Shown in pieces: positions 8,006 to 16,630 of a DNA stretch of 36,030 bases. This stretch comes from an archaeon (GTDB taxonomy: Archaea > Aenigmatarchaeota > Aenigmatarchaeia > GW2011-AR5 > GCA-2688965). Numbering within the stretch: the stretch's first letter is position 1; each line of letters opens with the position of its first letter. The notes below the pieces were generated by a model. It saw only the letters and a list, made by a program, of their open reading frames with translations. It was not told the origin of the DNA and ran no database searches. The translations under genes were made by a program, and so were the position numbers. The stretch covers positions 2,995-39,024 of the forward strand of contig NZEE01000039.1 in NCBI GenBank assembly GCA_002688965.1. Direction: 5' to 3'.

Positions 8006-9838
8006 TTAATCAAGAAAAAACTCCTTCAGTTCTCTAGAAGGATCAACAGTAGTAACAAACTTTATAGTATTTGGAAATATTTTTCTATAATTCAACCAAC
8101 TAAATCTCTTATCCATAAATATACTAGCACCTCTATCAGTCTCAGAACGTATACATCTACCTGAAGATTGAACAGCTCGCTGAACAGCTGGAAATGAATA
8201 AGCATATTCCCATCCTTTTCCAAATTTCGTATCATAATAATCAATCAAAGCCTTAACTTTGAGTGTAAGCCTTTCAAGGGCAATCCCTACAATAATAACA
8301 GTAGTTAATTGCATACCAGGAAAGTCAACTCCTTCTGCAAAAGAACCAGCTTGACAACCCATTAAAACTGCATTCTTATCATTAACAAAATTATGGTAAA
8401 ATTCAGATTTCTCTTTTTTATTCATTAAATTTGTCTCAACAAAAAGAGTCTTATCAGTTTCAACAAAACGCATTATATCATCTCTCATTTGATAAGAAGG
8501 AAAGAATACTGAAGCATTACCTTTACACGAATCAAGGCATTTTGTTATATATCTTCCAAATTTTTCATATTCTTCTGGTGTACGATTTTCATATTTTGTA
8601 GTAACATCAGGAATCAATAAATCCAATCTATTTTCAATAGGAAATGAAGAAGCATATTCTTTCATAACTGTTCTTGAGATATCAAAACCAAGTAAGTCAC
8701 GATACATTTCCATTGGTTTTAGTGTACCAGACATGCAAATACATGAATGGACAGTATCTATAATATCTTTTGATATTATTGATGGATCTAAGCAATCATA
8801 ACTAAGAGAAATTAATGATCTACCTCTTCTATTGAAATCTTCACTAACAATCCTAGTAAAGCCTTCAAAATCCTTTCTCCAAGAATCAAGAAACAACCCA
8901 ATAGAACCAAGAAATGACTTTTTTTGTTCATCACGAACTTCTTCCCCAATAGCTTGCAAATCAACAACTAATTGATCATAATCTGTAATACTATCAACAA
9001 GCTCTTCTTTGTCAACAAATCTCTCCTTTTCTTCAGTCCTGTAAATAGAATTTAGAATATCAGATATATTTTGAACTTCTTCTTCAAGTTCAGGTGCATA
9101 TTTTGAAGACTCTTTCAAAGCATAATTAAGAACAGAAGATGTCATTCTTTTTGACATTAATTTCAAAATACGATTAGGAAGATTATGTGCTTCATCAACA
9201 ATCAATATAATATCATCTAAAGCAATATTTGCTTTTTCCATCACAGAATCACGAGCCGATGAAAATGCGTGATAATAATCACCAACAATTATATCCGCCT
9301 TTTCTGCAAGCCGGCATGCCATTTCAAATGCACAAAAATTACCTGAACATGATTTTAGTTCTTCAGCATGCATTGGTCCTTTTTCAATAAGTTCGTAAAC
9401 TTTTGCATGAGCCTGAGGAGTAAACTTTGAACCAAGTTTAGTCATATTGTAATATTTACATTTCTGATCTTTACGCATATTTTTGCAATAATCTGGAAAA
9501 TCTGTAGAACCTAATAAATCAACATGTTCTTGATTACAAAGCCATTGTTTACCAATTATATCAACTGCCTTAATATCTTTTCCAGTCTTTTCTCGTATCA
9601 AATTCACCGTATCAATAGCCATTTTATGCTGTGAATGTCTAGGAGCAACAAAAAATATTTTCTTCTTACCTGGGTGTTCAATCACATATTCTAAAGCAGC
9701 TGAAAGAACAGCTGCAGTTTTACCAATACCAGCAGGAGCATCTGCAATAAGATGTTTTTTATTTTTTATAGTATGAGCAACATCACTAATAAATTCACTT
9801 TGTCCAGCACGTATATTAGAAAACGGAAAGAATTTCAT
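8006..9838 (-). CDS. XPD/Rad3-like superfamily 2 DNA helicase with iron-sulfur cluster
   Basis: A 610-residue helicase. It has Walker A APAGIGKT (residues 34-41), Walker B DEAH (215-218), and a C-terminal motif VI QSSGRCIRS. Between motifs I and II it has the iron-sulfur cysteines typical of XPD: Cys101, Cys118, Cys127 (KCKYY) and Cys169 (FCAFEMA, equivalent to CPYE). XPD-type enzymes unwind DNA 5' to 3' in repair. DinG is a related alternative, but the cysteine layout favours XPD. No transcription-factor partners are nearby. Confidence 0.9.
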   Translation of the reverse strand: MKFFPFSNIRAGQSEFISDVAHTIKNKKHLIADAPAGIGKTAAVLSAALEYVIEHPGKKKIFFVAPRHSQHKMAIDTVNLIREKTGKDIKAVDIIGKQWLCNQEHVDLLGSTDFPDYCKNMRKDQKCKYYNMTKLGSKFTPQAHAKVYELIEKGPMHAEELKSCSGNFCAFEMACRLAEKADIIVGDYYHAFSSARDSVMEKANIALDDIILIVDEAHNLPNRILKLMSKRMTSSVLNYALKESSKYAPELEEEVQNISDILNSIYRTEEKERFVDKEELVDSITDYDQLVVDLQAIGEEVRDEQKKSFLGSIGLFLDSWRKDFEGFTRIVSEDFNRRGRSLISLSYDCLDPSIISKDIIDTVHSCICMSGTLKPMEMYRDLLGFDISRTVMKEYASSFPIENRLDLLIPDVTTKYENRTPEEYEKFGRYITKCLDSCKGNASVFFPSYQMRDDIMRFVETDKTLFVETNLMNKKEKSEFYHNFVNDKNAVLMGCQAGSFAEGVDFPGMQLTTVIIVGIALERLTLKVKALIDYYDTKFGKGWEYAYSFPAVQRAVQSSGRCIRSETDRGASIFMDKRFSWLNYRKIFPNTIKFVTTVDPSRELKEFFLD

Positions 9839-9874
9839 TACATTGATTTATTATCAAAGGTTAAATAACCTATA

Positions 9875-10189
9875 CTAACTTTTTCTTTTAACATTAAAAT
9901 TAACAACCACAACAGCTATTATTAAAACAACTATTACAATCAAAAACATATTAAGAAATTCTTGCACTTCAGGTATAACTGTAAGCAATTCTTCTTTAAC
10001 TTGTCTTGCACTAGAAATCTCGTCACCTACAAACACACTCTCATCATGTCCATTTAATTTTGTAAAATCGATTTTTTCAGCAGCTTGTATATATGGCATA
10101 GTATCTGAAACTTTCATTAAAAATACTCCAAACATACTCATCACTATAAGCACAACGGTTATGGATAATAGTGTATTTGTTTTTACCAT
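9875..10189 (-). CDS. Small membrane protein with N- and C-terminal helices
   Basis: A 104-residue protein with one hydrophobic segment near the N-terminus (residues 7-26) and another at the C-terminus (82-98), the latter ending in the basic tail NVKRKS. The acidic loop between them should lie outside the cell. The family is not recognised. It is divergent from ppdK. Confidence 0.55.
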   Translation of the reverse strand: MVKTNTLLSITVVLIVMSMFGVFLMKVSDTMPYIQAAEKIDFTKLNGHDESVFVGDEISSARQVKEELLTVIPEVQEFLNMFLIVIVVLIIAVVVVNFNVKRKS

Positions 10190-10261
10190 AGATATTTGTT
10201 AATTCAAGACATATATTAAGAAAAGCGGTATTATATTTTTAGAAAACACGCGAAAAAAACG

Positions 10262-10300
10262 CTTTTATAGTTTATGTATATATGTTTCGCAGAAGTGATG
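10262..10300 (+). promoter_or_regulatory. ppdK promoter and ribosome-binding site
   Basis: A TATA-like element CTTTTATAGTT (10262-10272), preceded by an A-rich stretch suitable for BRE, places transcription near 10290. It is followed by GTGAT (10295-10299) six bases before the ATG at 10305. Confidence 0.55.
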
Positions 10301-10304
10301 AAAA

Positions 10305-12926
10305 ATGGATAAAAAATATGTATTTGCATTTGAAGAAAACAAATCTACACCTGAAACTATCATGCTTTTAGGTAACAAAGGAGCTCAATTAGCAGAAATG
10401 TCACATGCTGGTATTCCTGTGCCACCTGGATTTACAGTTACTACAGAAGCATGTAACGAATATTATGAAATAGGTAAAAAATGGCCTGAAACCCTTGAAG
10501 AGCAAGTTAAGGAAAAATTAGAAGAACTTGAGAAGAAAATGGATAAAAAACTAGGTGCTGGTGAAAATCCATTATTTGTTTCAGTCCGTAGCGGCAGTTA
10601 TGTTTCTATGCCTGGAATGATGGATACTGTTCTTAATTTAGGAATGAATGACAAAAGTGTAGAATCATTTGCAAAAGCTGGTGGAAATGAAAGAGCTTCA
10701 TGGGATTCATACAGACGATTTGTACAAATGTATGGCGATGTCGTAATGGGTGTAGAACACGCAGCATTTGAAAAAGTACTTTCAACTAAAAAACAAGAAA
10801 AAGACGTAAAAAATGATACTGAATTAACTACAGATGATCTAAAAGATGTTGTTGAAAAGTTCAAAAAACTTATAGTTAATGAAAAAGGCGAAGAATTCCC
10901 ACAAGATCCTTGGAAACAATTAACACAATCTATTGATGCTGTTTTTGGTTCATGGAACAATACACGTGCTATCAAATATCGAAGAATAAACCAATTAAAA
11001 AATGACGCTGGTACTGGTGTAAATGTACAAGCTATGGTATTTGGAAATATGGGTGATGATTCTGCAACCGGTGTAGGATTTACAAGAAACCCAGCAACTG
11101 GTGAAAAAACACCATATGGTGAATGGTTAATCAATGCGCAAGGTGAAGATGTTGTAGCAGGAATTAGAACACCTCGCCCATTAAGTGAACTAAAAGAAGT
11201 TATGCCTTCTGTTTATGAACAATTAATTAATTATGTAGATACCTTAGAAAAACATTATAAAGAAATACAAGATTATGAATTTACAGTTGAAAACGGAAAA
11301 TTATATATTTTACAAACAAGGAACGGTAAACGAACAGGATTAGCAGCAGTTAAGATTGCTATTGATATGGTTTCTGAAGGTTTGATAGATGAAAAAACAG
11401 CTGTTACTCGTGTAAAACCAGCACAATTAGATTCTCTATTACACAAACAAATTGATGAATCATCAAAAAGTGAAGACAAAGTAATTGCAAAAGGATTACC
11501 AGCTTCACCTGGTGCAGCAGTTGGTCATGTTGTATTCACAGCTGAAGAAGCCGCTGAAAAAAATTCAGATGATTATCCAGTTATTTTAGTAAGAAAAGAA
11601 ACTTCACCAGAAGACATTGAAGGTATGGATGCTGCGGAAGGAGTATTAACTTCAACTGGTGGTATGACTTCTCATGCTGCAGTAGTCATGAGAGGCATGG
11701 GAAAATCATGCGTAGCAGGTGCAGGTGAAATTATAATTAATGGTAAAACAAAAGAATTCCAAGTAGACGATAAAACTGTTAAAGAAGGAGACTTAATCAC
11801 TTTAGATGGTTCTACTGGAGAAGTGTTCTTAGGTGAAATGCCTACAGTTGATCCAGAAATATCAGGTGACTTCAAAACTTTAATGAGCTGGGCTGACAAT
11901 TATAGAACAATCGGAGTGAGAACAAATGCCGATACTCCTAAAGATGCTCAAATTGCATTAGACTTTGGAGCTGAAGGAATAGGATTAACAAGAACAGAGC
12001 ACATGTTCTTTGAAGGTGAAAGAATCAAAGCTGTTCGTGAAATGATTTTAGCTGAAGACATAGAAGGAAGACAAAAAGCTTTAGATAAATTGTTACCAAT
12101 GCAAAGAAAAGACTTTGAAGGAATCTTTGAAGTTATGACTGGAAAGCCAGTTATAATTCGTTTGTTAGATCCTCCATTACATGAGTTCTTACCAAAAACA
12201 AAAAAAGATATGCAAGGGCTTGCAGATGATTTGAATGTTGATATTTCCAAAATAAAAGAACTGAAAGATTCATTACACGAATTCAATCCAATGCTTGGAT
12301 TTAGAGGATGTAGATTAGGTGTAATTTATCCTGAAATAAATAAAATGCAAATCAAAGCAATTTTCGAAGCTGCTCTTGCAGTTAATGAAAGTGGTAAAGA
12401 AGCATTACCAGAAATAGAAGTTCCTTTGGTAGGGAATGTAAATGAATTCCTCGCAATTAAAAAAATCGTTGACGACGTTGTTAAAGAAATGGAAATAGGC
12501 GATAAAGTAAAATACAAAGTTGGGACTATGATAGAAGTTCCTAGAGCTGCATTAACAATTGATGAGATTGTAAAAGAAGCTGACTTTATTTCATTTGGAA
12601 CTAATGACTTAACACAAATGGCTTTAGGATTTAGTCGTGACGATGCTGGTAAGTTTATTCCAAAATATATTGAAGAAGGTATTTTCAAAGCTGACCCATT
12701 CCAAACAATTGACCAAGAAGGTGTTGGATCATTAATGAAAATATGTGTTGACAAAGCAAGAAGTGTAAAAAAGGATATTGATATTGGAATCTGCGGAGAA
12801 CATGGAGGAGAACCTGAATCAGTAAAGTTCTGTTACAGAATTGGTTTAAGCAATGTTTCATGCTCACCATATAGAGTTGCTATCGCAAGATTATCAGCTG
12901 CACAAGCAGCAATTGAAAAAGAATAA
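10305..12926 (+). CDS. ppdK: Pyruvate phosphate dikinase
   Basis: An 873-residue enzyme that interconverts pyruvate + ATP + Pi and phosphoenolpyruvate + AMP + PPi. Its domain order is normal: N-terminal ATP-grasp (GNKGAQLAEMS near residue 25), the swivelling phospho-histidine domain with GGMTSHAAVVMRG (His457), and the C-terminal TIM-barrel PEP/pyruvate domain with the catalytic GICGEHGG (Cys830). Length matches the family. It has its own promoter and no operon partners. In a small archaeon it can run in the glycolytic direction for ATP or toward PEP; the direction cannot be told here. Confidence 0.97.
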   Translation: MDKKYVFAFEENKSTPETIMLLGNKGAQLAEMSHAGIPVPPGFTVTTEACNEYYEIGKKWPETLEEQVKEKLEELEKKMDKKLGAGENPLFVSVRSGSYVSMPGMMDTVLNLGMNDKSVESFAKAGGNERASWDSYRRFVQMYGDVVMGVEHAAFEKVLSTKKQEKDVKNDTELTTDDLKDVVEKFKKLIVNEKGEEFPQDPWKQLTQSIDAVFGSWNNTRAIKYRRINQLKNDAGTGVNVQAMVFGNMGDDSATGVGFTRNPATGEKTPYGEWLINAQGEDVVAGIRTPRPLSELKEVMPSVYEQLINYVDTLEKHYKEIQDYEFTVENGKLYILQTRNGKRTGLAAVKIAIDMVSEGLIDEKTAVTRVKPAQLDSLLHKQIDESSKSEDKVIAKGLPASPGAAVGHVVFTAEEAAEKNSDDYPVILVRKETSPEDIEGMDAAEGVLTSTGGMTSHAAVVMRGMGKSCVAGAGEIIINGKTKEFQVDDKTVKEGDLITLDGSTGEVFLGEMPTVDPEISGDFKTLMSWADNYRTIGVRTNADTPKDAQIALDFGAEGIGLTRTEHMFFEGERIKAVREMILAEDIEGRQKALDKLLPMQRKDFEGIFEVMTGKPVIIRLLDPPLHEFLPKTKKDMQGLADDLNVDISKIKELKDSLHEFNPMLGFRGCRLGVIYPEINKMQIKAIFEAALAVNESGKEALPEIEVPLVGNVNEFLAIKKIVDDVVKEMEIGDKVKYKVGTMIEVPRAALTIDEIVKEADFISFGTNDLTQMALGFSRDDAGKFIPKYIEEGIFKADPFQTIDQEGVGSLMKICVDKARSVKKDIDIGICGEHGGEPESVKFCYRIGLSNVSCSPYRVAIARLSAAQAAIEKE

Positions 12927-13093
12927 TACCGTTAATTCACATCCTTTTCCATTGCACTCCAGCATAGATTTTTCTAAACTCATTTTCTAACCTATTTTTT
13001 ATGAAAAATGGTTTCAAACACAGAAATCCATTAATAAGGACTAAAACAAGAATTCTTCAGCCTGCACAAGGTTTGTATTTAAGGAGGATGAAA

Positions 13094-13174
13094 ATGATGA
13101 AAACAAAAAAAATGCCATTTACAGTAAAAGAACTGTCAAGTATGACCGGTATTCCAGAAGAGTGCTTCAAATAA
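13094..13174 (+). CDS. 26-codon micro-ORF with strong Shine-Dalgarno
   Basis: AAGGAGG (13081-13087) lies six bases before ATG ATG at 13094. The ORF ends with TAA at 13172. The peptide contains FTVKELSSMTGIPEECFK, which reads like the first helix-turn of a small helix-turn-helix domain but stops there. The last 20 bases of the ORF form the left arm of a terminator hairpin. It may be a true micro-protein, a leader peptide or a decayed regulator. No similar ORF follows in another frame. Confidence 0.4.
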   Translation: MMKTKKMPFTVKELSSMTGIPEECFK

Positions 13175-13199
13175 GCCTCTTCTGATTTTTCTTTTTTTT
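13155..13199 (+). terminator. Intrinsic-type terminator hairpin with T tract
   Basis: CAGAAGAG (13155-13162) pairs with CTCTTCTG (13177-13184), and inside it GCTT (13164-13167) pairs with AAGC (13173-13176). There is one bulged T and a 5-base loop. Two T runs follow directly (13186-13190 and 13192-13199). It lies between the micro-ORF and the oppositely oriented gene ending at 13198. The hairpin-plus-T form is typical of bacteria; archaea usually need only T runs. Confidence 0.75.
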
Positions 13200-13401
13200 A
13201 TAAAGGAAGAGTTAAAGATCTTGCTCTACGTTTTTCAAGAGCCGCTGGTGTTAATATTCTGCCCATAGCAATTCTTGCATCTACTCCACCAAACCTAGCA
13301 GCTAAATACGTAACACCTTCAGGTGTTTGTTTTTTAACACACATAGGACCAACATGTCTTTCAGTTACTCTAGGATCATCATAAGGTAATATTCTTGACA
13401 T
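13198..13401 (-). CDS. Unknown 67-residue protein
   Basis: A small basic protein of unrecognised family. It has an acidic/proline start (SRILPYDDPRVTERH), a single Cys in GPMCVKK, a beta-like middle (VTYLAARFGG) and an Arg-rich C-terminus (ALEKRRARSLTLPL). A TATA-like AT stretch lies upstream on the minus strand. It could be a small nucleic-acid-binding or ribosome-associated protein, but nothing specific shows it. Confidence 0.5.
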   Translation of the reverse strand: MSRILPYDDPRVTERHVGPMCVKKQTPEGVTYLAARFGGVDARIAMGRILTPAALEKRRARSLTLPL

Positions 13402-13479
13402 ATCTATTACTTACTCAAAACAGATTTAAAGATATTCTGTTATCAATCAAATAAAAATAGGAAAAAAATAAAAAGAAAA

Positions 13480-13908
13480 TTATTGGAATAGAGCTCTCTT
13501 TGTGTATAGGTATGCAATAAATATTACACCCAAAATTACAATTGCTGTTGCAAGAAGGTCCAATGTTAATAGAGCTGGTATATTGATTACAACGAGTATT
13601 GCATCTAAAATCATTACACTTATCCATCCCTTCTTTTGCATTTTCCATAGCCAATAAGTTGCCGCAATTAAGACAATACTTATTACCAAAACAACAACTC
13701 CCATAGCTATTACAGCAATACCTATTGCTCCTACTATACTACCGCCACCAAGAGAACCTAACATTCCTCCTGCTAGTACCAATGCCAAAGAACCAAGCAA
13801 TAATAATATTGCTAACAACCAATTTATAATAGATACTACAGTTACCCCAGTTGGTCTAACTCCTGGCACTAATTTATTAGGTTTAGCTGACTTTATTTGT
13901 CTTACCAT
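13480..13908 (-). CDS. Four-helix small membrane protein
   Basis: A 142-residue integral membrane protein with a basic N-terminus, the sequence RPTGVTVVSIINWLLAILLL opening the first helix, a Gly-rich second segment, and four predicted membrane helices in all. RPxGVT-type starts are common in uncharacterised archaeal and bacterial membrane proteins. No channel or enzyme motif was seen. Confidence 0.6.
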   Translation of the reverse strand: MVRQIKSAKPNKLVPGVRPTGVTVVSIINWLLAILLLLGSLALVLAGGMLGSLGGGSIVGAIGIAVIAMGVVVLVISIVLIAATYWLWKMQKKGWISVMILDAILVVINIPALLTLDLLATAIVILGVIFIAYLYTKRALFQ

Positions 13909-13943
13909 AATTAGAATCTAGAATCCTATTATATAAAGATACC

Positions 13944-15170
13944 CTAAAACCACTTTTTTAGAGTAGATTGTTGCTTATAATTAGCAAGTAATTTACTATT
14001 TTGAATTAATCCATCAACTGGAGTCTTAAATTGATTCTTAATTTCAGTCAAAGCTCCTTCTAGAGTATCAAATGTAAGTTTGTTAAAAAACGAATTCCTA
14101 ACATTTTCCCTAACTTCCCATACTCCAACAGGAATACTATATTCAGGAGAAATTTCACGCATAATCAAACAAGCTGCTTGCTTACGAATACGAGCCAAAT
14201 ACTCTAACACACCAATCCGAGCAGCATAATAACCACCTGCGGTATCTTTAGCATAGTTCTTTCTACCAAATACATTCTCATAATCAGTAGAAACTGAAAC
14301 AGATGTAGTAGGATTCCACAGTGAACCACCATACCATACTTCTATTAACTCATATTGCCATACACCTGGCATCAAAAGAACATAAAATTTATTTCCAATA
14401 TACTCATTAACATATAATTCATAAGTATCAACCCAATTGTAATCCTTAATATCATTAATGAGCTGTTTACCAATTGTATCATCTGTCGCAGTTATAGCCC
14501 ATCTTGTTGGAACCAATTTCTTACGCTTTTGATCACCAAGTAAACCAGTACTTAGAATTCGCATTAACTGATTAACATCAATACCCTTACCATACATCTT
14601 CTTCATCTGCTCAGCAGCCTTTAATTCATCTGTAACAACTTTATCAACTTTCCTAGAAACATTCGCATTTTCCTCTAATTTCACTTTATTCAAAGCTCCA
14701 AAAGCTCCTACAGGTGAAGCAGATAAATCTAATTGAAAAGAAACAAATGGTTTCTTATCAAGCCAAAACTCAACACTTGGAGTGTTAGAAGACATTGCAA
14801 CTTCTTGAGCAACTTCTAATTGTTTTGAAGGCATTTGCGCAAGTTTAACTTGATTTCCTTTTCCTCGAGAATTAATTACTTGCATTCTAGCACCAATAAT
14901 ATCATCTAAAGCATATTGCTTACCATACCAATAGTCAGGTGCATCTAAAGCCCAAGCATCATCTTTAACAGAAGGAGGAGATAACAAACCAACAGTAATT
15001 TCAGGATATCCAATACGTCCAATAAATGGAGCAATTCCAGATGCATTGAAATTCTCTTTCAAAGAAACAAATTCAACCTTATGTTCATTATACCGTGCTA
15101 ACAAAGGACACGGCTTACCACAAAGTCCTTTTCCTTTACATCTCAAACAAAGCGGTACAATAGAATCCAT
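13944..15170 (-). CDS. nreA: DNA repair protein NreA
   Basis: A 408-residue member of the archaeal Nre family, linked to repair of DNA damage and to PCNA binding. It has an N-terminal zinc-finger-like cluster Cys8-x2-Cys11-x5-Cys17-x3-Cys21 and the family core (GRIGYPEITVGLLSPP, PSVEFWLDKKP, TRWAITATDD, GGYYAARIGVLEYL). The last eight residues, QSTLKKWF, form a PCNA-interacting PIP box. Length is normal. It appears to be transcribed alone. Confidence 0.92.
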   Translation of the reverse strand: MDSIVPLCLRCKGKGLCGKPCPLLARYNEHKVEFVSLKENFNASGIAPFIGRIGYPEITVGLLSPPSVKDDAWALDAPDYWYGKQYALDDIIGARMQVINSRGKGNQVKLAQMPSKQLEVAQEVAMSSNTPSVEFWLDKKPFVSFQLDLSASPVGAFGALNKVKLEENANVSRKVDKVVTDELKAAEQMKKMYGKGIDVNQLMRILSTGLLGDQKRKKLVPTRWAITATDDTIGKQLINDIKDYNWVDTYELYVNEYIGNKFYVLLMPGVWQYELIEVWYGGSLWNPTTSVSVSTDYENVFGRKNYAKDTAGGYYAARIGVLEYLARIRKQAACLIMREISPEYSIPVGVWEVRENVRNSFFNKLTFDTLEGALTEIKNQFKTPVDGLIQNSKLLANYKQQSTLKKWF

Positions 15171-15248
15171 ACCATTAATTGCATTCAGTTAGTTAAATCA
15201 TTTTCTCCTCTAGATAAAGTAAAAATGAATTAAAGAGAAAAAACAAAA

Positions 15249-15512
15249 TTAAGCTTTTTTAGCACGCTTTTCTTTGCGCTCCCATTTTAGGTCTTCATAT
15301 TCAATCCATGCTATAACAAGACCAAACACTATCAAAGCAATTCCAAAAATACCTGAAAGTACTACCTTGAAAGCTTCAAATGTGCTCAAATCAAGAGCGT
15401 CAACACTCATTGCATTTTGAATAGCATAATGTCCTAATGCAGGAGCTGCATACCAATAGATACCAATCAAAAATATGATCAGACCAATTACGAGTTTAAT
15501 TCCTGGATGCAT
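15249..15512 (-). CDS. Two-helix small membrane protein
   Basis: An 87-residue protein with membrane helices near residues 5-25 and 48-68 and a strongly basic, charged cytosolic tail (EYEDLKWERKEKRAKKA). A good ribosome site, GAGGTTTTAAAATG, supports the start at 15512. The family is not recognised. It is divergent from L15e. Confidence 0.6.
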   Translation of the reverse strand: MHPGIKLVIGLIIFLIGIYWYAAPALGHYAIQNAMSVDALDLSTFEAFKVVLSGIFGIALIVFGLVIAWIEYEDLKWERKEKRAKKA

Positions 15513-15593
15513 TTTAAAACCTCTTTTTCAAATATATGTTAGTTTGATATGTTTTTAAATACTTATGTAATGAATTCTTACAAAAGTGATAGT

Positions 15594-16097
15594 ATGTCGT
15601 TCACAAAAATATTCAGAAGTATCAGAAAAAAGCCAATAAAAGCTATTCCTGACTACAAAAAAAAGGTTAGAAAATGGAGAGTAAGCAAGGCAATAACAAG
15701 AATTGAAAAACCAACAAATCCTGTACGTGCTCGCTCTTTAGGATACAAGGCAAAAAAGGGTTATTTAGTAGTTAGAGGTAGAATCAAAAAAGGTGGTAGA
15801 CGAAGACCAACACCTGCAAAAGGTAGAAACCCAGCTGCAATGGGATTAGTACACTTTACACCAGGTCAAAAAAGACAATCTATCATGGAACAACGTGTAG
15901 CTAAAAAATACCCAAATACAGAAGTTGTAAACTCATATGAAATAGCAAAAGACGGTCAATATCATTATTTTGAAGTTATTTTGGTTGATTTGAAGCAAAA
16001 ATCTGCTGCAAAAACAGCTAAACTAGGTAAAGGTAAAGGACGCGCATTTAGAGGACGTACAAGCGCTGGTAGAAAAGCACGTATGAAACTAAAATAA
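15594..16097 (+). CDS. rpl15e: Large-subunit ribosomal protein L15e
   Basis: A 167-residue protein with the L15e core RARSLGYKAKKGYLVVRGR, KGGRRRPTPAKGRNPAAMG and the C-terminal RAFRGRTSAGRKAR. I use the ATG at 15594 because GTGAT lies directly upstream and a TATA element at 15552-15563 would place transcription near 15585. The earlier ATG at 15549 overlaps that TATA element. It lies just upstream of the GC-rich pyrimidine island but is itself native in composition. Confidence 0.92.
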   Translation: MSFTKIFRSIRKKPIKAIPDYKKKVRKWRVSKAITRIEKPTNPVRARSLGYKAKKGYLVVRGRIKKGGRRRPTPAKGRNPAAMGLVHFTPGQKRQSIMEQRVAKKYPNTEVVNSYEIAKDGQYHYFEVILVDLKQKSAAKTAKLGKGKGRAFRGRTSAGRKARMKLK

Positions 16098-16173
16098 TAT
16101 CCTTTAAAATATTACTTCTAATTCTAATGCACATATACATTCCCAAACCCCAAAAAAGCACAACTTACAAAAT

Positions 16174-16201
16174 CAGAACCACATCATATGATGTTGTTCT
16201 G
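16174..16201. promoter_or_regulatory. 28-bp near-perfect palindrome upstream of the pyr island
   Basis: Two 14-base arms (16174-16187 and 16188-16201) are reverse complements with one mismatch. The core is ACATCATATGATGT and the outer arms are CAGAAC and GTTCTG. It sits 77 bases after the L15e stop and 68 bases before the first island ORF. It could be an operator for a dimeric repressor or a transcribed hairpin ending the L15e mRNA. No T run follows, which slightly favours an operator. Confidence 0.5.
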
Positions 16202-16221
16202 CAAAATATACGTTTTATTCT

Positions 16222-16260
16222 GATAGCCGAAGCTATCTTTCTTAACCCGTCACGGGAGGG
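16222..16260 (+). promoter_or_regulatory. Hairpin-rich leader with partly sequestered ribosome site
   Basis: A perfect 6-bp hairpin GATAGC-CGAA-GCTATC (16222-16237) is followed by a pyrimidine tract, then CCCG-TCA-CGGG (16246-16256). The right arm of the second hairpin overlaps GGGAGGG (16254-16260), the ribosome site of the ORF starting at 16269. This arrangement could modulate translation or early termination of the island mRNA. Archaeal leaders in the rest of the window are much simpler. Confidence 0.4.
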
Positions 16261-16268
16261 ATAAATAC

Positions 16269-16409
16269 ATGGCAAAGGTGCGCAAAAACCCAGGAGTATG
16301 GAAAACATGCGCTGGGTGTAAAAGACGCAAACGCATGCTGAAAACTGCGAGATATTGCACAAAATGCAAAATACGCGGTGATGATAAACTAAAGCAAGAA
16401 TCAACCTGA
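16269..16409 (+). CDS. Zinc-ribbon micro-protein A (46 aa)
   Basis: A small basic protein with four cysteines in ribbon spacing: Cys14-x2-Cys17-x12-Cys30-x2-Cys33, in the context WKTCAGCKRRKRM...YCTKCKIR. GGGAGGG lies eight bases upstream. It is the first gene of the GC-rich island and is followed after 17 bases by a paralogue. Such a module probably binds Zn2+ and, given its charge, possibly RNA or DNA; neither is shown. The family is not recognised. Confidence 0.6.
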   Translation: MAKVRKNPGVWKTCAGCKRRKRMLKTARYCTKCKIRGDDKLKQEST

Positions 16410-16426
16410 ACAATGGGAGAGAATGT

Positions 16427-16615
16427 ATGACAGTACCACGAGCAAAGAAAAAGTGGTTGCTTTGTTTAGGTGGTTGTGGAAGAAAAATACTCACAACCAT
16501 AGACAAGCGTATCTGTGGCAAGTGCACAGAAAGAAACAAACGACTGAGCGGCAAACGCGCAAATAGCAGTAGTGGAAGATCACGTTCTCAAAGGTCAATT
16601 CCATCAAGCCCGTAG
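16427..16615 (+). CDS. Zinc-ribbon micro-protein B (62 aa)
   Basis: A paralogue of the preceding micro-protein: Cys13-x3-Cys17-x12-Cys30-x2-Cys33 with the same Trp just before the first Cys (WLLCLGGCGRK...ICGKCTER). A C-terminal Ser/Arg-rich tail (residues 46-62) looks disordered. The ribosome site GGGAGAG precedes the ATG. It lies 15 bases before pyrE, so it is probably cotranscribed with it. Function is unknown; an accessory or regulatory role for the pyr genes is only suggested by position. Confidence 0.6.
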   Translation: MTVPRAKKKWLLCLGGCGRKILTTIDKRICGKCTERNKRLSGKRANSSSGRSRSQRSIPSSP

Positions 16616-16630
16616 AAAAGGAGTGAAGTA

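Noticed and set aside
10598..12870. Several minus-strand ORFs opposite ppdK
   Set aside because: They are antisense shadows of a strongly conserved gene and have no ribosome sites or recognisable domains.
12927..13080. A further gene or RNA between ppdK and the micro-ORF
   Set aside because: No ORF with a ribosome site and no strong stem apart from a weak ATTTTT/AAAAAT repeat.
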